From Micromonospora luteifusca (lineage in GTDB: Bacteria > Actinomycetota > Actinomycetes > Mycobacteriales > Micromonosporaceae), in contig NZ_JAFBBP010000001.1 of NCBI RefSeq assembly GCF_016907275.1, forward strand, positions 3,214,001-3,278,000: a stretch of DNA of 64,000 nucleotides. Reading direction: 5' to 3'. Below the pieces are notes generated by a model. It was not told the DNA's origin. It ran no database searches and worked only from the letters and a program-made list of their open reading frames with translations. The first letter of the stretch is position 1. The number at the start of each line of letters is the position of its first letter. Shown here piece after piece: positions 13,245-21,246 of this stretch. The translations under genes were made by a program, and so were the position numbers.

Positions 13245-14012
13245 GTGGGCTGGCGCAGTTTTGTCGCGGTCGGGGACAGTTTCACCGAGGGCATGGACGA
13301 CGCGTACCCGGACGGCACCTACCGGGGTTGGGCGGACCTGGTGGCGACCCGGCTCGCCGCCGAGGCGGGCCCTGAGTTCCGGTACGCGAACCTGGCCATC
13401 CGGGGCCGGCTCTTCCCCGGGGTGGTCGCCGAGCAGGTGCCGGCGGCGGTGGCGATGAAGCCCGACCTGATCAGCTTCGCGGCCGGCGGCAACGACGTGC
13501 TGCGCCGCACCTTTGACCCGGACGCGCTGGTTGCCCGCTTCGACGAGGTGGTCCGGCAGCTCCGCTCGGGCGGTGCGGACGTGCTGCTCTTCCGGTTCGC
13601 CGACGTGATGGCCCGACTGCCCGGCCAGCGCCTCGTCGCCCCTCGGGTGCAGTTGCTCAACCAGGCGGTCGGCGAGACCGCGGAGCGGCACGGCGCGATC
13701 ATGGTCGACCTGTACGCAGACGACACGTTCCTCAACCCGATGCTCTGGAGCACCGATCGGTTGCATCTGTCCGCGGCCGGCCACCGACGGGTTGCGGGGC
13801 AGGTGTTGAACGCCCTCGGGGTCGGGTGCGACGAGGAGTGGCTGATGGTCCCGCCGCACCCGGCGCCGTCGCCGTGGTTGGCCGCGCGTGCCGCCGACGT
13901 GCGCTGGGCCGGTCAGCACCTCGCCCCCTGGGTGAAGCGGCGGCTGACCGGTCGGTCGTCCGGTGACACGGTGACGGCGAAGCGTCCGCTGCTCGGGCCG
14001 ATCGTCGACTGA
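13245..14012 (+). CDS. SGNH/GDSL hydrolase
   Basis: About 255 residues. Catalytic blocks: GDSFTEG with nucleophile Ser12, GGND (block III), and a C-terminal [10 protein letters not shown] carrying the Asp-His pair. Family members are esterases/lipases acting on small esters, lipids or polysaccharide acetyl groups. The GTG at 13245 follows AAGGGGA at a good distance; an earlier GTG at 13197 has no ribosome site. No signal peptide, so likely cytoplasmic. Confidence 0.87.
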   Translation: MGWRSFVAVGDSFTEGMDDAYPDGTYRGWADLVATRLAAEAGPEFRYANLAIRGRLFPGVVAEQVPAAVAMKPDLISFAAGGNDVLRRTFDPDALVARFDEVVRQLRSGGADVLLFRFADVMARLPGQRLVAPRVQLLNQAVGETAERHGAIMVDLYADDTFLNPMLWSTDRLHLSAAGHRRVAGQVLNALGVGCDEEWLMVPPHPAPSPWLAARAADVRWAGQHLAPWVKRRLTGRSSGDTVTAKRPLLGPIVD

Positions 14013-14014
14013 GC

Positions 14015-14461
14015 GTGCTCACCCTGCACACGGCGCCACTGCTGCGGCGCACCCCTGGCGGCGAGCCGGTGCCGGAGCACGCCGTGCTGGTCGGCGGCGA
14101 CCGGATCCAGGCTGTCGGCCCGCTGGCCGAGTTGGTTGAGGCGTACGCGGGCGTCCGGGTGCGCCGCTGGCCCGGCACGCTGGGGCCGGGTCTGCTGCAC
14201 GACGGGCCGCTGCCGGCAGCGCCCACCCCGCGCGAGCGGGTGCACGCGCTGCTGCGCAACGGGGTGACGGCGGTGTTGGTGGAGCACCTGGCCGAGCCGG
14301 CGCTGCGGGCTGCCGCCGACAGGGGTGACCTGCTGGCGCTGTCCGCCGCCGTGCCGCCGACGTTGCTCGTGGGTGGACGTGCCGACCTCGCGGTTCACGG
14401 AGTCGACGGCGCGTGTCTGGTGACGGTGGTCGCCGGCCGGATCGCCCACCGCCGCGCCTGA
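14015..14461 (+). CDS. Imidazolonepropionase-like composite domain protein
   Basis: 148 residues resembling only the beta-sandwich and flanking part of amidohydrolase-fold imidazolonepropionases: N-terminal [13 protein letters not shown] and the LGPGLLHDG and C-terminal [10 protein letters not shown] strands. The metal-binding TIM barrel (HxH and later His/Asp) is absent, so it is unlikely to be a hydrolase by itself. GTG start two bases after the SGNH gene stop, so almost certainly translated from the same message. Confidence 0.72.
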   Translation: MLTLHTAPLLRRTPGGEPVPEHAVLVGGDRIQAVGPLAELVEAYAGVRVRRWPGTLGPGLLHDGPLPAAPTPRERVHALLRNGVTAVLVEHLAEPALRAAADRGDLLALSAAVPPTLLVGGRADLAVHGVDGACLVTVVAGRIAHRRA

Positions 14462-14534
14462 GGACAACTCGCGTGCGCCCCGTCGCACCCCGATGGCCGG
14501 TCACCGGACACGGTTGCGGCGTAGTTTGGGGATC

Positions 14535-15437
14535 ATGTCTGTGCCGAACGATCCTGATCCCCGCCTTCAGTCGTACGCGGACCCGCAACGGCTGGTCACC
14601 ACCGAGTGGCTGGCCGAGCACCTGGGCGACGAGGGCCTCGTCGTCGTCGAGTCCGACGAGGACGTGTTGCTCTACGAATCCGGTCACATCCCCGGTGCCG
14701 TCAAGGTCGACTGGCACCTGGAGCTGAACGACCAGGTGACCCGGGACTACCTGGACGCGAAGAGCTTCGCCGAGTTGTGCGCTGCGAAGGGCATCGGTCG
14801 CGGCGACACGGTCGTCTTCTACGGCGACAACTTCAACTGGTGGGCCGCGTACGCCCTCTGGGTGTTCTCGCTCTTCGGCCACGCCGACGTGCGACTGCTC
14901 GACGGTGGTCGGCAGAAGTGGATCGCCGAGGGCCGCGAGGTGACCCGCGACAAGCCTGCTCGCCCCCGCGCCGACTACCCGGTGCCGCAGCGGGACGACG
15001 CGCCGCTTCGCGCCTACCGTGAGCAGGTCATGGCGCACATCGCCGCCGGCCGGCCGTTGGTCGACGTTAGGTCGCCGAGTGAGTACACCGGCGAGACGCT
15101 GCACATGCCGGACTACCCGCAGGAGGGCGCGCTGCGTGGCGGGCACATCCCGGGTGCGGTCAGCAAGCCGTGGAAGTCCGCCGCCAACGAGGACGGCACG
15201 TTCAAGGCGTTCGACGAGCTGCGGGCGATCTACGCCGACCAGCTCGGGCTCAGCCCGGACGACGACGTGATCGCGTACTGCCGGATCGGTGAGCGGTCCA
15301 GTCACACCTGGTTCGTGTTGCGGTACCTGCTGGGCTACCCGCAGGTGCGCAACTACGACGGCTCGTGGACCGAGTGGGGCAACCTGGTCCGGGCCCCCGT
15401 CGTCAAGGGTGACCAGCCCGGCGGCCTCGCCGCCTGA
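14535..15437 (+). CDS. sseA: Thiosulfate/3-mercaptopyruvate sulfurtransferase (two rhodanese domains)
   Basis: 300 residues with tandem rhodanese domains; the C-terminal one has catalytic C249 in CRIGERS, while the N-terminal domain has Asp at the equivalent place (YGDN) and is structural. Transfers sulfane sulfur to cyanide or thiol acceptors. Start ATG 14535, with GGGGA just upstream and a TAGTTT -10-like element ending seven bases before it. The gene end GGLAA-stop forms the first copy of a 24-bp tandem repeat. Confidence 0.9.
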   Translation: MSVPNDPDPRLQSYADPQRLVTTEWLAEHLGDEGLVVVESDEDVLLYESGHIPGAVKVDWHLELNDQVTRDYLDAKSFAELCAAKGIGRGDTVVFYGDNFNWWAAYALWVFSLFGHADVRLLDGGRQKWIAEGREVTRDKPARPRADYPVPQRDDAPLRAYREQVMAHIAAGRPLVDVRSPSEYTGETLHMPDYPQEGALRGGHIPGAVSKPWKSAANEDGTFKAFDELRAIYADQLGLSPDDDVIAYCRIGERSSHTWFVLRYLLGYPQVRNYDGSWTEWGNLVRAPVVKGDQPGGLAA

Positions 15438-15513
15438 CCGCTCTGCGGCCTAGCCGCCTGACCGCTCTGCGGCCTAGCCGCCTGACCGCTCTAGGGCCTC
15501 GCCGCCTGAGCGG
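15424..15513 (+). repeat. 24-bp tandem repeat spanning the sseA stop codon
   Basis: Three complete units (15424-15447, 15448-15471, 15472-15495) and a partial fourth to 15513, with one to three differences between units. Each unit carries a copy of the last sseA codons plus the stop codon (GCC GCC TGA) and the following bases, so the gene end has been duplicated downstream of itself. Confidence 0.9.
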
Positions 15514-15519
15514 CCTCGA

Positions 15520-15555
15520 CCGTTCCCGCGTGACCACGACGGTCGCGCGGGAACG
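15520..15555. terminator. Bidirectional hairpin terminator
   Basis: Perfect 11-bp inverted repeat, 15520-15530 with 15545-15555, in the gap between convergent sseA and the membrane protein at 15559. Confidence 0.75.
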
Positions 15556-15558
15556 GGC

Positions 15559-16746
15559 TCAACTGGCCAGGGAAATCACGCCGGTCAGGTCGCGGATCAC
15601 GCCGGTGATCTCGCCGGTCTCCGGGTTCCATCGCGCCACGACGCCCGGGTCCAGCCGGAGCAGCACGGCACCCCTGTTGTCCCAGCCCAGCACGGGGCAG
15701 CAGCCTTTGCTCCGGTCCCGACCCAGGTCGAGCATGTGTGCCACCGCGCCGGTGCGGGAGTCCAACACTGCCACTCCCTCGGCACCGTCGAGCTCACCGC
15801 TGGTGATCCACGCCGCGCTGACCACCCGAGCGCCGTGCAGCCAGCCCCGGCCGTAGAACTCGTTGACCTGGTAGGGCGAGGGCAGCGCCGAGCTGGTGAC
15901 CGGTTGTTCGGAGCGAACCGTGCCCTCGCGGGCGTCCCGACTGCGCAACTTCAGGCCGCCCCGCTCGCCGACCATCTCGATCAGGGGTGCCTCGCGGCCG
16001 GCCGCTGGGTCGGGTGCGACCACGTCCCAGGCCGAGACGTCGATGGTGCTCGCCGCGTCGGAGTCCCGCTCCACCGCGTACGTCCGGTTGTCACCGCCGA
16101 CCAGCACCCGGTCGCCCGACCAGACCACCAGCTCCAGGTAGCCGTCGAGCGGGATCCGGCGTACGCCCGGTCTGACCAGGTCGACCATGACGAGCTCGTT
16201 GGTCTGCGCGAAGGCCGCCCATCGGCCGTCCGGCGACAGCACTCCCGGCTTCACGGCGGATGCCTCGTTGCCGCCCGCTTCCCTCGTGGGCGCCAGGGTC
16301 ACCACGTCGAGACTGCGCACCACGCCGTCATTGCCGAGCACCCGAACTGGCCCGTTGGCGTGGGACTCCTCGTCCAACGGCTGGTACAGCGCGAGCGCCC
16401 GCTCGACCGGTCGCTCGGAGAGCCGCACGGTCGCCGGGCCGCTGAGCCGGGCCAGCGGATCGGGTGGGAAGGTCAGCTCGGCGGGTGGCCGCTGCACGGG
16501 ACCGGCGTGGGTGGGCTCGGCGGTCGGGGTCGGCGCCACCGGGCTGTCCGGGGGTGAACCGGCGGGCGGTCGCAGAACCGCCACCGTGCCACCGCCGACC
16601 AGCGCCACGGCCAGGGCGACCGCGCCGACGGCCCGTCGGGTACGCCGGGTCCGTCGAGCCCGATCCCAACCGGCGGTGGCCGGCTGGCTGGGCAGGACGT
16701 CCTCGACGCTGACGGTCAACAGTTGGCGCAGCTCCTGCTCGTTCAC
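15559..16746 (-). CDS. Membrane-anchored partner of the SigE-family sigma factor
   Basis: 395 residues: a short N-terminal cytoplasmic part (residues about 1-37, Arg-rich RRTRRTRR), one transmembrane helix at about 39-58, then a large extracytoplasmic region with repeated beta-strand segments (SPDGRWAAFAQ, RVLVGGDNRTYAV) resembling a propeller. The start ATG overlaps the stop of the sigma factor gene by four bases, the usual arrangement for translationally coupled sigma/anti-sigma pairs. No zinc-binding anti-sigma motif is seen. A regulator/sensor role is inferred from context. Confidence 0.75.
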   Translation of the reverse strand: MNEQELRQLLTVSVEDVLPSQPATAGWDRARRTRRTRRAVGAVALAVALVGGGTVAVLRPPAGSPPDSPVAPTPTAEPTHAGPVQRPPAELTFPPDPLARLSGPATVRLSERPVERALALYQPLDEESHANGPVRVLGNDGVVRSLDVVTLAPTREAGGNEASAVKPGVLSPDGRWAAFAQTNELVMVDLVRPGVRRIPLDGYLELVVWSGDRVLVGGDNRTYAVERDSDAASTIDVSAWDVVAPDPAAGREAPLIEMVGERGGLKLRSRDAREGTVRSEQPVTSSALPSPYQVNEFYGRGWLHGARVVSAAWITSGELDGAEGVAVLDSRTGAVAHMLDLGRDRSKGCCPVLGWDNRGAVLLRLDPGVVARWNPETGEITGVIRDLTGVISLAS

Positions 16747-17291
16747 GGGTTCACCTCCACGCCGGTGGCCAGATCGGCCGAGCCCTGGCCCGGTCGGGCG
16801 TCGCGGGTGAGATCCGGCGCCACCTCACGGAGTCGGCGCAGCGCGGCATGACACTGGCTCTTCACGGTGCCGACGGTCACCCCGAGCGCCTCGGCGGTGG
16901 CGACCTCGGTCAGGTCCTCGTAGTAGCGCAGCACCAGCACTGCCCGCTGCCGGGGCGGCAGCAGACCCAAGGCGTCGTGCAGTGTCAGCCGCAACGCGCC
17001 GTCCCGGTCGTGGACCACCTGCTCCGGCGGTGCGGCGCTGAGCCATTCCCGTCGGCGGCGACGCCACCACGACACCGCGTCCCGGTAGAGGATGGCCCGC
17101 ACGTACGCGGAGGGGTCGCCGTCCCGGACCGACGTCCAGCGCAGCGCCAGCTTGAGCAGGGCGTCCTGGAGAAGATCCTCGGCCTGGTGCCGATTGCCGC
17201 AGATCAGGTAGGCCGCGCGGAGCAGCCGGTGTTGGTGGCTTTCCACGAAGGCGAGGTAGCCGTCGCGGCCGTCGTTCCCCGTCGGTGCCAT
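16743..17291 (-). CDS. SigE-family (ECF) RNA polymerase sigma factor
   Basis: 182 residues with sigma-70 regions 2 (residues about 12-75; CGNRHQAEDLLQDALLKL) and 4 (about 105-160; LPPRQRAVLVLRYYEDLTEVA followed by the HTH GVTVGTVKSQCHAALRRLR). Layout fits the Streptomyces/Micromonospora SigE-like ECF family. It directs RNA polymerase to a dedicated promoter set. Four-base overlap with the downstream membrane protein, a likely regulator. Confidence 0.93.
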   Translation of the reverse strand: MAPTGNDGRDGYLAFVESHQHRLLRAAYLICGNRHQAEDLLQDALLKLALRWTSVRDGDPSAYVRAILYRDAVSWWRRRRREWLSAAPPEQVVHDRDGALRLTLHDALGLLPPRQRAVLVLRYYEDLTEVATAEALGVTVGTVKSQCHAALRRLREVAPDLTRDARPGQGSADLATGVEVNP

Positions 17292-17359
17292 CCGCCCCCC
17301 TCCCGGCCGTCGCGGTGCGCGTCACCTGGCAGACGCACGGGGAGGGCCAAAAGGTTGGT

Positions 17360-17941
17360 TCAGCTCGCCGGCATCCCGGTGAGGTAGCGCTGGAGGGTCG
17401 GTGCGATCCAGGAGACCAGTTCCTCGGGTGGCGTGTCCACCATGGGTGGCAGGCGGACGATGTACCGGGTGAAGGCGAGGCCGAGGATCTGGCTGGCCAC
17501 CAGGCCGGCACGTCGGGCGGTCATCGCCGGATCGGTGCCGAACACGGCCACCGCTGCGGTGAGCTGGTCGGCGAAGATGCCGCGCATGCGTTCGGCCGCG
17601 CCCGGATTGGTGCTGGCGGCGCGAAGCAGCGCCACGAGCGTCTCGTCGCCCTCCCATCGGGCGAGGAAATGCCGGATCAGCACCGCGCCGAGGTGAGCGG
17701 GCGGCACCGCGTTCAGATCGGGCAGTCGTAGGTCGAATTCGGCGGCTGCGGCGAAGAGCCCCTCCTTGCTGCCGTAGTAGCGCATGACCATCGACGGGTC
17801 GATCTGGGCGTCGGCGGCGATGGCCCGGATCGTGGCGCGCTCGTATCCGTCCGCCGCGAACCGTTCCCGGGCAGCTCGCAGGATCGCCGCCCGGGTGGCG
17901 TCGGAGCGGCGCGGATGGGTCGGCTGGGCGGACGCTGTCAT
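17360..17941 (-). CDS. TetR family transcriptional regulator
   Basis: 193 residues; N-terminal HTH (about residues 15-60: ATIRAIAADAQIDPSMVMRYYGSKEGLF) and a variable C-terminal ligand domain. Divergent from the flavin monooxygenase at 18045, with three palindromic sites in between, so it most likely represses that gene and itself. Start ATG 17941; an upstream start at 17977 would read through the operator. Inducer unknown, perhaps the aromatic substrate of the neighbour. Confidence 0.9.
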   Translation of the reverse strand: MTASAQPTHPRRSDATRAAILRAARERFAADGYERATIRAIAADAQIDPSMVMRYYGSKEGLFAAAAEFDLRLPDLNAVPPAHLGAVLIRHFLARWEGDETLVALLRAASTNPGAAERMRGIFADQLTAAVAVFGTDPAMTARRAGLVASQILGLAFTRYIVRLPPMVDTPPEELVSWIAPTLQRYLTGMPAS

Positions 17942-17954
17942 GTCGACGACCGTA

Positions 17955-18027
17955 TGCCAACAACTGTTGACACACAATCAGCAGCGCCTTAGCGTTGCCA
18001 ACAAGTGTTTGCCAACAACTGTTGGCA
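17955..18027. promoter_or_regulatory. Cluster of three TetR operator-like sites
   Basis: Three 18-base sites related to TGCCAACA-N2-TGTTGGCA: 17955-17972, 17996-18013 (weaker right half) and 18010-18027 (full). Sites 2 and 3 overlap by four bases. They fill the gap between the divergent TetR and monooxygenase genes and end about eight bases before the ribosome site of the latter. Confidence 0.8.
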
Positions 18028-18044
18028 TCGGTCTGGAGGTGGAC

Positions 18045-19208
18045 ATGCTGCCCACGAGCACCGACGTCCTGGTGGTGGGCGCCGGCCCCACCGGTCTCGC
18101 CACCGCGCTGACGCTGGCCCGGCGCGGGGTCGAGGTGACGGTGCTGGACCAGCTGGCCGAGCCGCCGACGACCTCCCGTGCGGCGGTCGTGCACGCGTAC
18201 ACCCTGGAGGTGCTGGACCGGATCGGCGCCGCGGCGCCGCTGGTCGCCCAGGGGGTGCGGTCGCCGCGCTTCACCGTCCGCGACCGGGACCGGATGTTGC
18301 TGTCGGTGCCGTTCCACGAGCTGCCGTCCCGCTTCCCCTACGCGCTGCTGGTCTCCCAGTCGGTCACCGAGGCGGTGCTCACCGAGCGGTTGGCCGACCT
18401 CGGCGTCCGGGTGCGGCGGCCGTGCCGGCTGACCGGGCTGGATCTGACCGCTGACGGGGTGCTCGCGCAGGTCGACGGGGAGGCGTTGCGCGCCCGCTAC
18501 GTGGTCGGTGCCGACGGCTTGCACAGCACCGTGCGGCAGGCGGCCGGCATCGAGTTCAACGGACTCAGCGACGCGGAGTCCTTCGTGCTCGCCGACGTGC
18601 GGGTGGACAGCGCCCTACCCCGTGAGGAGGTGGCGCTCTTCCTTGCCCGCTCCGGGCCACTGGTCTGGGCGCCGCTCCCCGACGGAGTGGTCCGGCTGGT
18701 AGCCGCCGTGGAGACAGCCCCGGCCGCACCGGACGTGGCCTACCTCCAGGCGCTGCTCGACGAGCGCGGCCCGACGCGACGGCCCAGCCGGGTGACCGAG
18801 GTGCTCTGGGGCTCCCGGTTCCGGGTGCACCACCGGCTCGCCGACACCTTCCGAGCCGGGCCGGTCCTGCTGGCCGGGGATGCCGGGCACGTGCACAGCC
18901 CGGCCGGCGGGCAGGGCATGAACCTCGGCATCTGCGACGCGGTTGCCCTCGGCACCGCGGTGGCGGACGTGCTCCACGGGGGTCCGGAATCGCTGCTCGA
19001 CGACTACACCGCCCAGCAGCGGCCGATGGCCGAGGACGTGCTGAGCTTCGCCGCCGGGCTGACCCGGCTGGCCGCCGTGTCCCCGGCCCGCCGCCCGGCC
19101 CGGGACGTGCTGTTCCGGCTGCTCGGCGCACTGCCGCCAGCCCGCCGGAAGGTCGCGCTGCGCCTGTCCGGGCTGTCCCATCGGGAACGGACACCGGGCT
19201 ACCGCTAG
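18045..19208 (+). CDS. FAD-dependent monooxygenase (aromatic hydroxylase type)
   Basis: 387 residues of the PHBH/phenol-hydroxylase-like group A flavoprotein family. Features in order: Rossmann GAGPTG at residues 12-17, the DG motif (VVGADGLHSTVR) midway, and the GDAGHVHSPAGGQGMN FAD-ribityl motif. Uses NAD(P)H and O2 to hydroxylate aromatic or polyketide-like compounds. ATG at 18045 is preceded by GGAGG at 18035-18039. Its TAG stop lies inside one copy of a duplicated 38-bp segment. Controlled presumably by the divergent TetR regulator; with the MFS gene downstream it suggests a detoxification unit. Confidence 0.9.
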   Translation: MLPTSTDVLVVGAGPTGLATALTLARRGVEVTVLDQLAEPPTTSRAAVVHAYTLEVLDRIGAAAPLVAQGVRSPRFTVRDRDRMLLSVPFHELPSRFPYALLVSQSVTEAVLTERLADLGVRVRRPCRLTGLDLTADGVLAQVDGEALRARYVVGADGLHSTVRQAAGIEFNGLSDAESFVLADVRVDSALPREEVALFLARSGPLVWAPLPDGVVRLVAAVETAPAAPDVAYLQALLDERGPTRRPSRVTEVLWGSRFRVHHRLADTFRAGPVLLAGDAGHVHSPAGGQGMNLGICDAVALGTAVADVLHGGPESLLDDYTAQQRPMAEDVLSFAAGLTRLAAVSPARRPARDVLFRLLGALPPARRKVALRLSGLSHRERTPGYR

Positions 19209-19284
19209 GCCGCGCCGGTGGGGCTCAGCACGCCGGGCTCAGACCACTAGGCCGCGCCGGTGGGGGTCAGCACGCCGGGCTCAG
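19205..19284. repeat. 38-bp direct repeat copying the MFS gene 3' end
   Basis: Copies at 19205-19242 and 19247-19284 differ at one base. The second is the C-terminal coding end plus stop of the minus-strand MFS gene; the first lies beyond that stop and supplies the TAG stop codon of the convergent monooxygenase gene. Confidence 0.9.
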
Positions 19285-20476
19285 CCGGCCGCAGTGTCCG
19301 CCAGGCGGCCAGGGTGACCAGCGCGAACGTGCCCGCCGCCGCGCCCGCAACCGGCACCGTGCCGTACGCCGCGGCGGCCAGCCCGGCGACCGCCGCCCCG
19401 ACCGGTGCGGTGAGCAGACCGACCATCCGCTGGGCCGCACCCACCCGGCCGAGCAGCCCGGCCGGCACGTGCCGCTGCCCGTACGACGCACAAAGGCTGT
19501 TCCACACCACGGTGCCGGCCGCGAAGACGGCCAGCGCGAAGCCGCCCGGCACCGGACCCCGGGCAAGCGCGAAACCGGCCAGCGCCACGGTCTCCACGGC
19601 GAGCACCGCGCGCAGCGCCGGCACCGTGCCGAGCCGGGCGGCGAGCCGACTCGCGCCGAGAGCCCCCGCCACACCGCCGACGATGGCAGCGGCGGCGAAC
19701 AGCCCGTACCCGGCGGGCGGCACCCGCAGCACGTCCAGTGCGTAGAGCACCAGCACCGCCATGATTCCGCTGATCGCCAGGTTGCTCGCGGCGGCCAGCA
19801 GGGTCACCCGCCACAGGACCCGGTGCGCGCGCAACCAGCGCAGCCCTTCGACGATCTCGCTCCACACCGACCCGCGCCGCACGGCCGGCCGCGGATGCGC
19901 GCTCGGGACGGGAGCCAGGGCCAGCACGAGCAGGGCGGCCGCGGCGAAGGTGAGGGCGTCGACCGCGAACGGGAGAGCCGGGGCGACGGCGAAGAGGACA
20001 CCGGCGGCGGGTGCGCCGAGGAAACCCCCGGCCACCGCAGCGCCCGCCTGAAGTCGACCGTTCGCCCGGGGCAGCGCGTCCGGCAGCACCAGCGCGGGCA
20101 GCAGCGCGAACGAGGCGGAGTCGAAGAGGGTGCCCAGCGCGGCGAGCAGGAACGCCGCCACCAGCAGCACCGCAACGCTGATCCGGTCCAGGGCGACCGT
20201 CACGGCCAGCGCCGCCACCACGATGGCGCGTACCCCGTCGACCAGGGCCATCGTCCGACGACGGTCCCAGCGGTCCGCGTACACGCCACCGAGCAGGCCG
20301 AAGAGCAACGGCGGCAGTTGGCCGGCCACGGTGATCGCCGCGATGATCCGGGGGTCGCGGGTCACCGCCGCGGCCAACAGGGCCAGTGCCGGCGTACGCA
20401 GCGCGTCCCCGAACCGCGACGACACGGCCGCGGACCAGAGCAGCCGGAAGTCCCGGCCGAGAGGGGAGGAGGTCAT
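19247..20476 (-). CDS. MFS transporter
   Basis: 409 residues, about 12 hydrophobic helices, with the between-helix motif GGVYADRWDRRRTMALVDG near residues 64-82 (the MFS loop 2-3 signature) and a FDSASFALLPALVLPDAL stretch common in the enterobactin/macrolide-exporter-like group. Likely proton-driven export. Converges on the monooxygenase gene and is divergent from the TetR gene at 20573, which could regulate it. Substrate unknown. Confidence 0.88.
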   Translation of the reverse strand: MTSSPLGRDFRLLWSAAVSSRFGDALRTPALALLAAAVTRDPRIIAAITVAGQLPPLLFGLLGGVYADRWDRRRTMALVDGVRAIVVAALAVTVALDRISVAVLLVAAFLLAALGTLFDSASFALLPALVLPDALPRANGRLQAGAAVAGGFLGAPAAGVLFAVAPALPFAVDALTFAAAALLVLALAPVPSAHPRPAVRRGSVWSEIVEGLRWLRAHRVLWRVTLLAAASNLAISGIMAVLVLYALDVLRVPPAGYGLFAAAAIVGGVAGALGASRLAARLGTVPALRAVLAVETVALAGFALARGPVPGGFALAVFAAGTVVWNSLCASYGQRHVPAGLLGRVGAAQRMVGLLTAPVGAAVAGLAAAAYGTVPVAGAAAGTFALVTLAAWRTLRPAEPGVLTPTGAA

Positions 20477-20572
20477 CCGGTGACCGTGCGGGTTCGACCG
20501 GGTCGAGGGTCAAGCCGGGCGCTGCGCCAACCGCCACTCCATCGCGGGCAATTCGCGGTCTACGCTTGCCCG

Positions 20573-21172
20573 GTGACGGTGGAGCAGCAGGCACGGGGTG
20601 CGGCGGGTGCGGGCCGGCGCAGATCCCGCAAGGACGAAATCCTGGAGATCGCGGTCGGTCTGTTCGCCGCCCGCGGCTATCACGGCGTGTCGATGGATGA
20701 CATCGGCGCGGCGGCCGGTGTCACCGGTCCGGCGCTCTACCACCACTTCGCCGGCAAGGAGGCGATGCTGGCCGCCGCGCTGATCCCGGTGAGCGAGGGT
20801 TTGCTGGCCGGCGGGCGGGAACGCGCCGCCGGGCGCCCGGACGACCCGCGTGGTGTGTTGGAGTCGCTGATCGACTTTCACGTCGAGTTCGCGCTGGCCA
20901 ACCCGGCGGTGATCGCGTTGCACCTGCACGAGCTGGACCGCCTGCCGGAGGAGCCGCGGCGGCGGATCCGTCGCCTGCAACGGCTCTACGTCGAGGAGTG
21001 GGTCACCGTGCTGACCGCGCTGCATCCGGGTATGCCCGATGGTGAGGCGCGGGTGCTCGCGCACGCCGCGTTCGGCCTGATGAATTCGACCCCGTTCCTC
21101 GGTGGCGAGGTGGACCGGCGACGCCGCGCCGAGTTGCTGCGCGACGCCACCCTGGCCGCTCTGCTCGCCTGA
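20573..21172 (+). CDS. TetR family transcriptional regulator of the acyl-CoA catabolic cluster
   Basis: About 199 residues; HTH at about residues 25-65 (SMDDIGAAAGVTGPALYHHFAGKEAML) and a C-terminal TetR_C-like domain. The GTG at 20573 lies seven bases after a TACGCT -10-like element, so the message may be leaderless. It stands directly before the biotin carboxylase/HMG-CoA lyase/carboxyltransferase/acyl-CoA dehydrogenase genes and probably senses an acyl-CoA; a shared motif in two cluster promoters is the candidate site. Confidence 0.88.
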   Translation: MTVEQQARGAAGAGRRRSRKDEILEIAVGLFAARGYHGVSMDDIGAAAGVTGPALYHHFAGKEAMLAAALIPVSEGLLAGGRERAAGRPDDPRGVLESLIDFHVEFALANPAVIALHLHELDRLPEEPRRRIRRLQRLYVEEWVTVLTALHPGMPDGEARVLAHAAFGLMNSTPFLGGEVDRRRRAELLRDATLAALLA

Positions 21173-21206
21173 GCCCGACTCGTCAGAAGTCCACCGGTCG
21201 TGATTC

Positions 21207-21220
21207 CCTAACCATCGTCC
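21207..21220. promoter_or_regulatory. Candidate operator upstream of the biotin carboxylase gene
   Basis: CCTAACCATCGTCC matches the sequence at 24423-24436 at 12 of 14 positions; the latter contains the perfect palindrome AACGATCGTT. Lies 27 bases before the biotin carboxylase start. Confidence 0.45.
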
Positions 21221-21246
21221 CAACATCCGGACGCTGGGGAGGAAAC

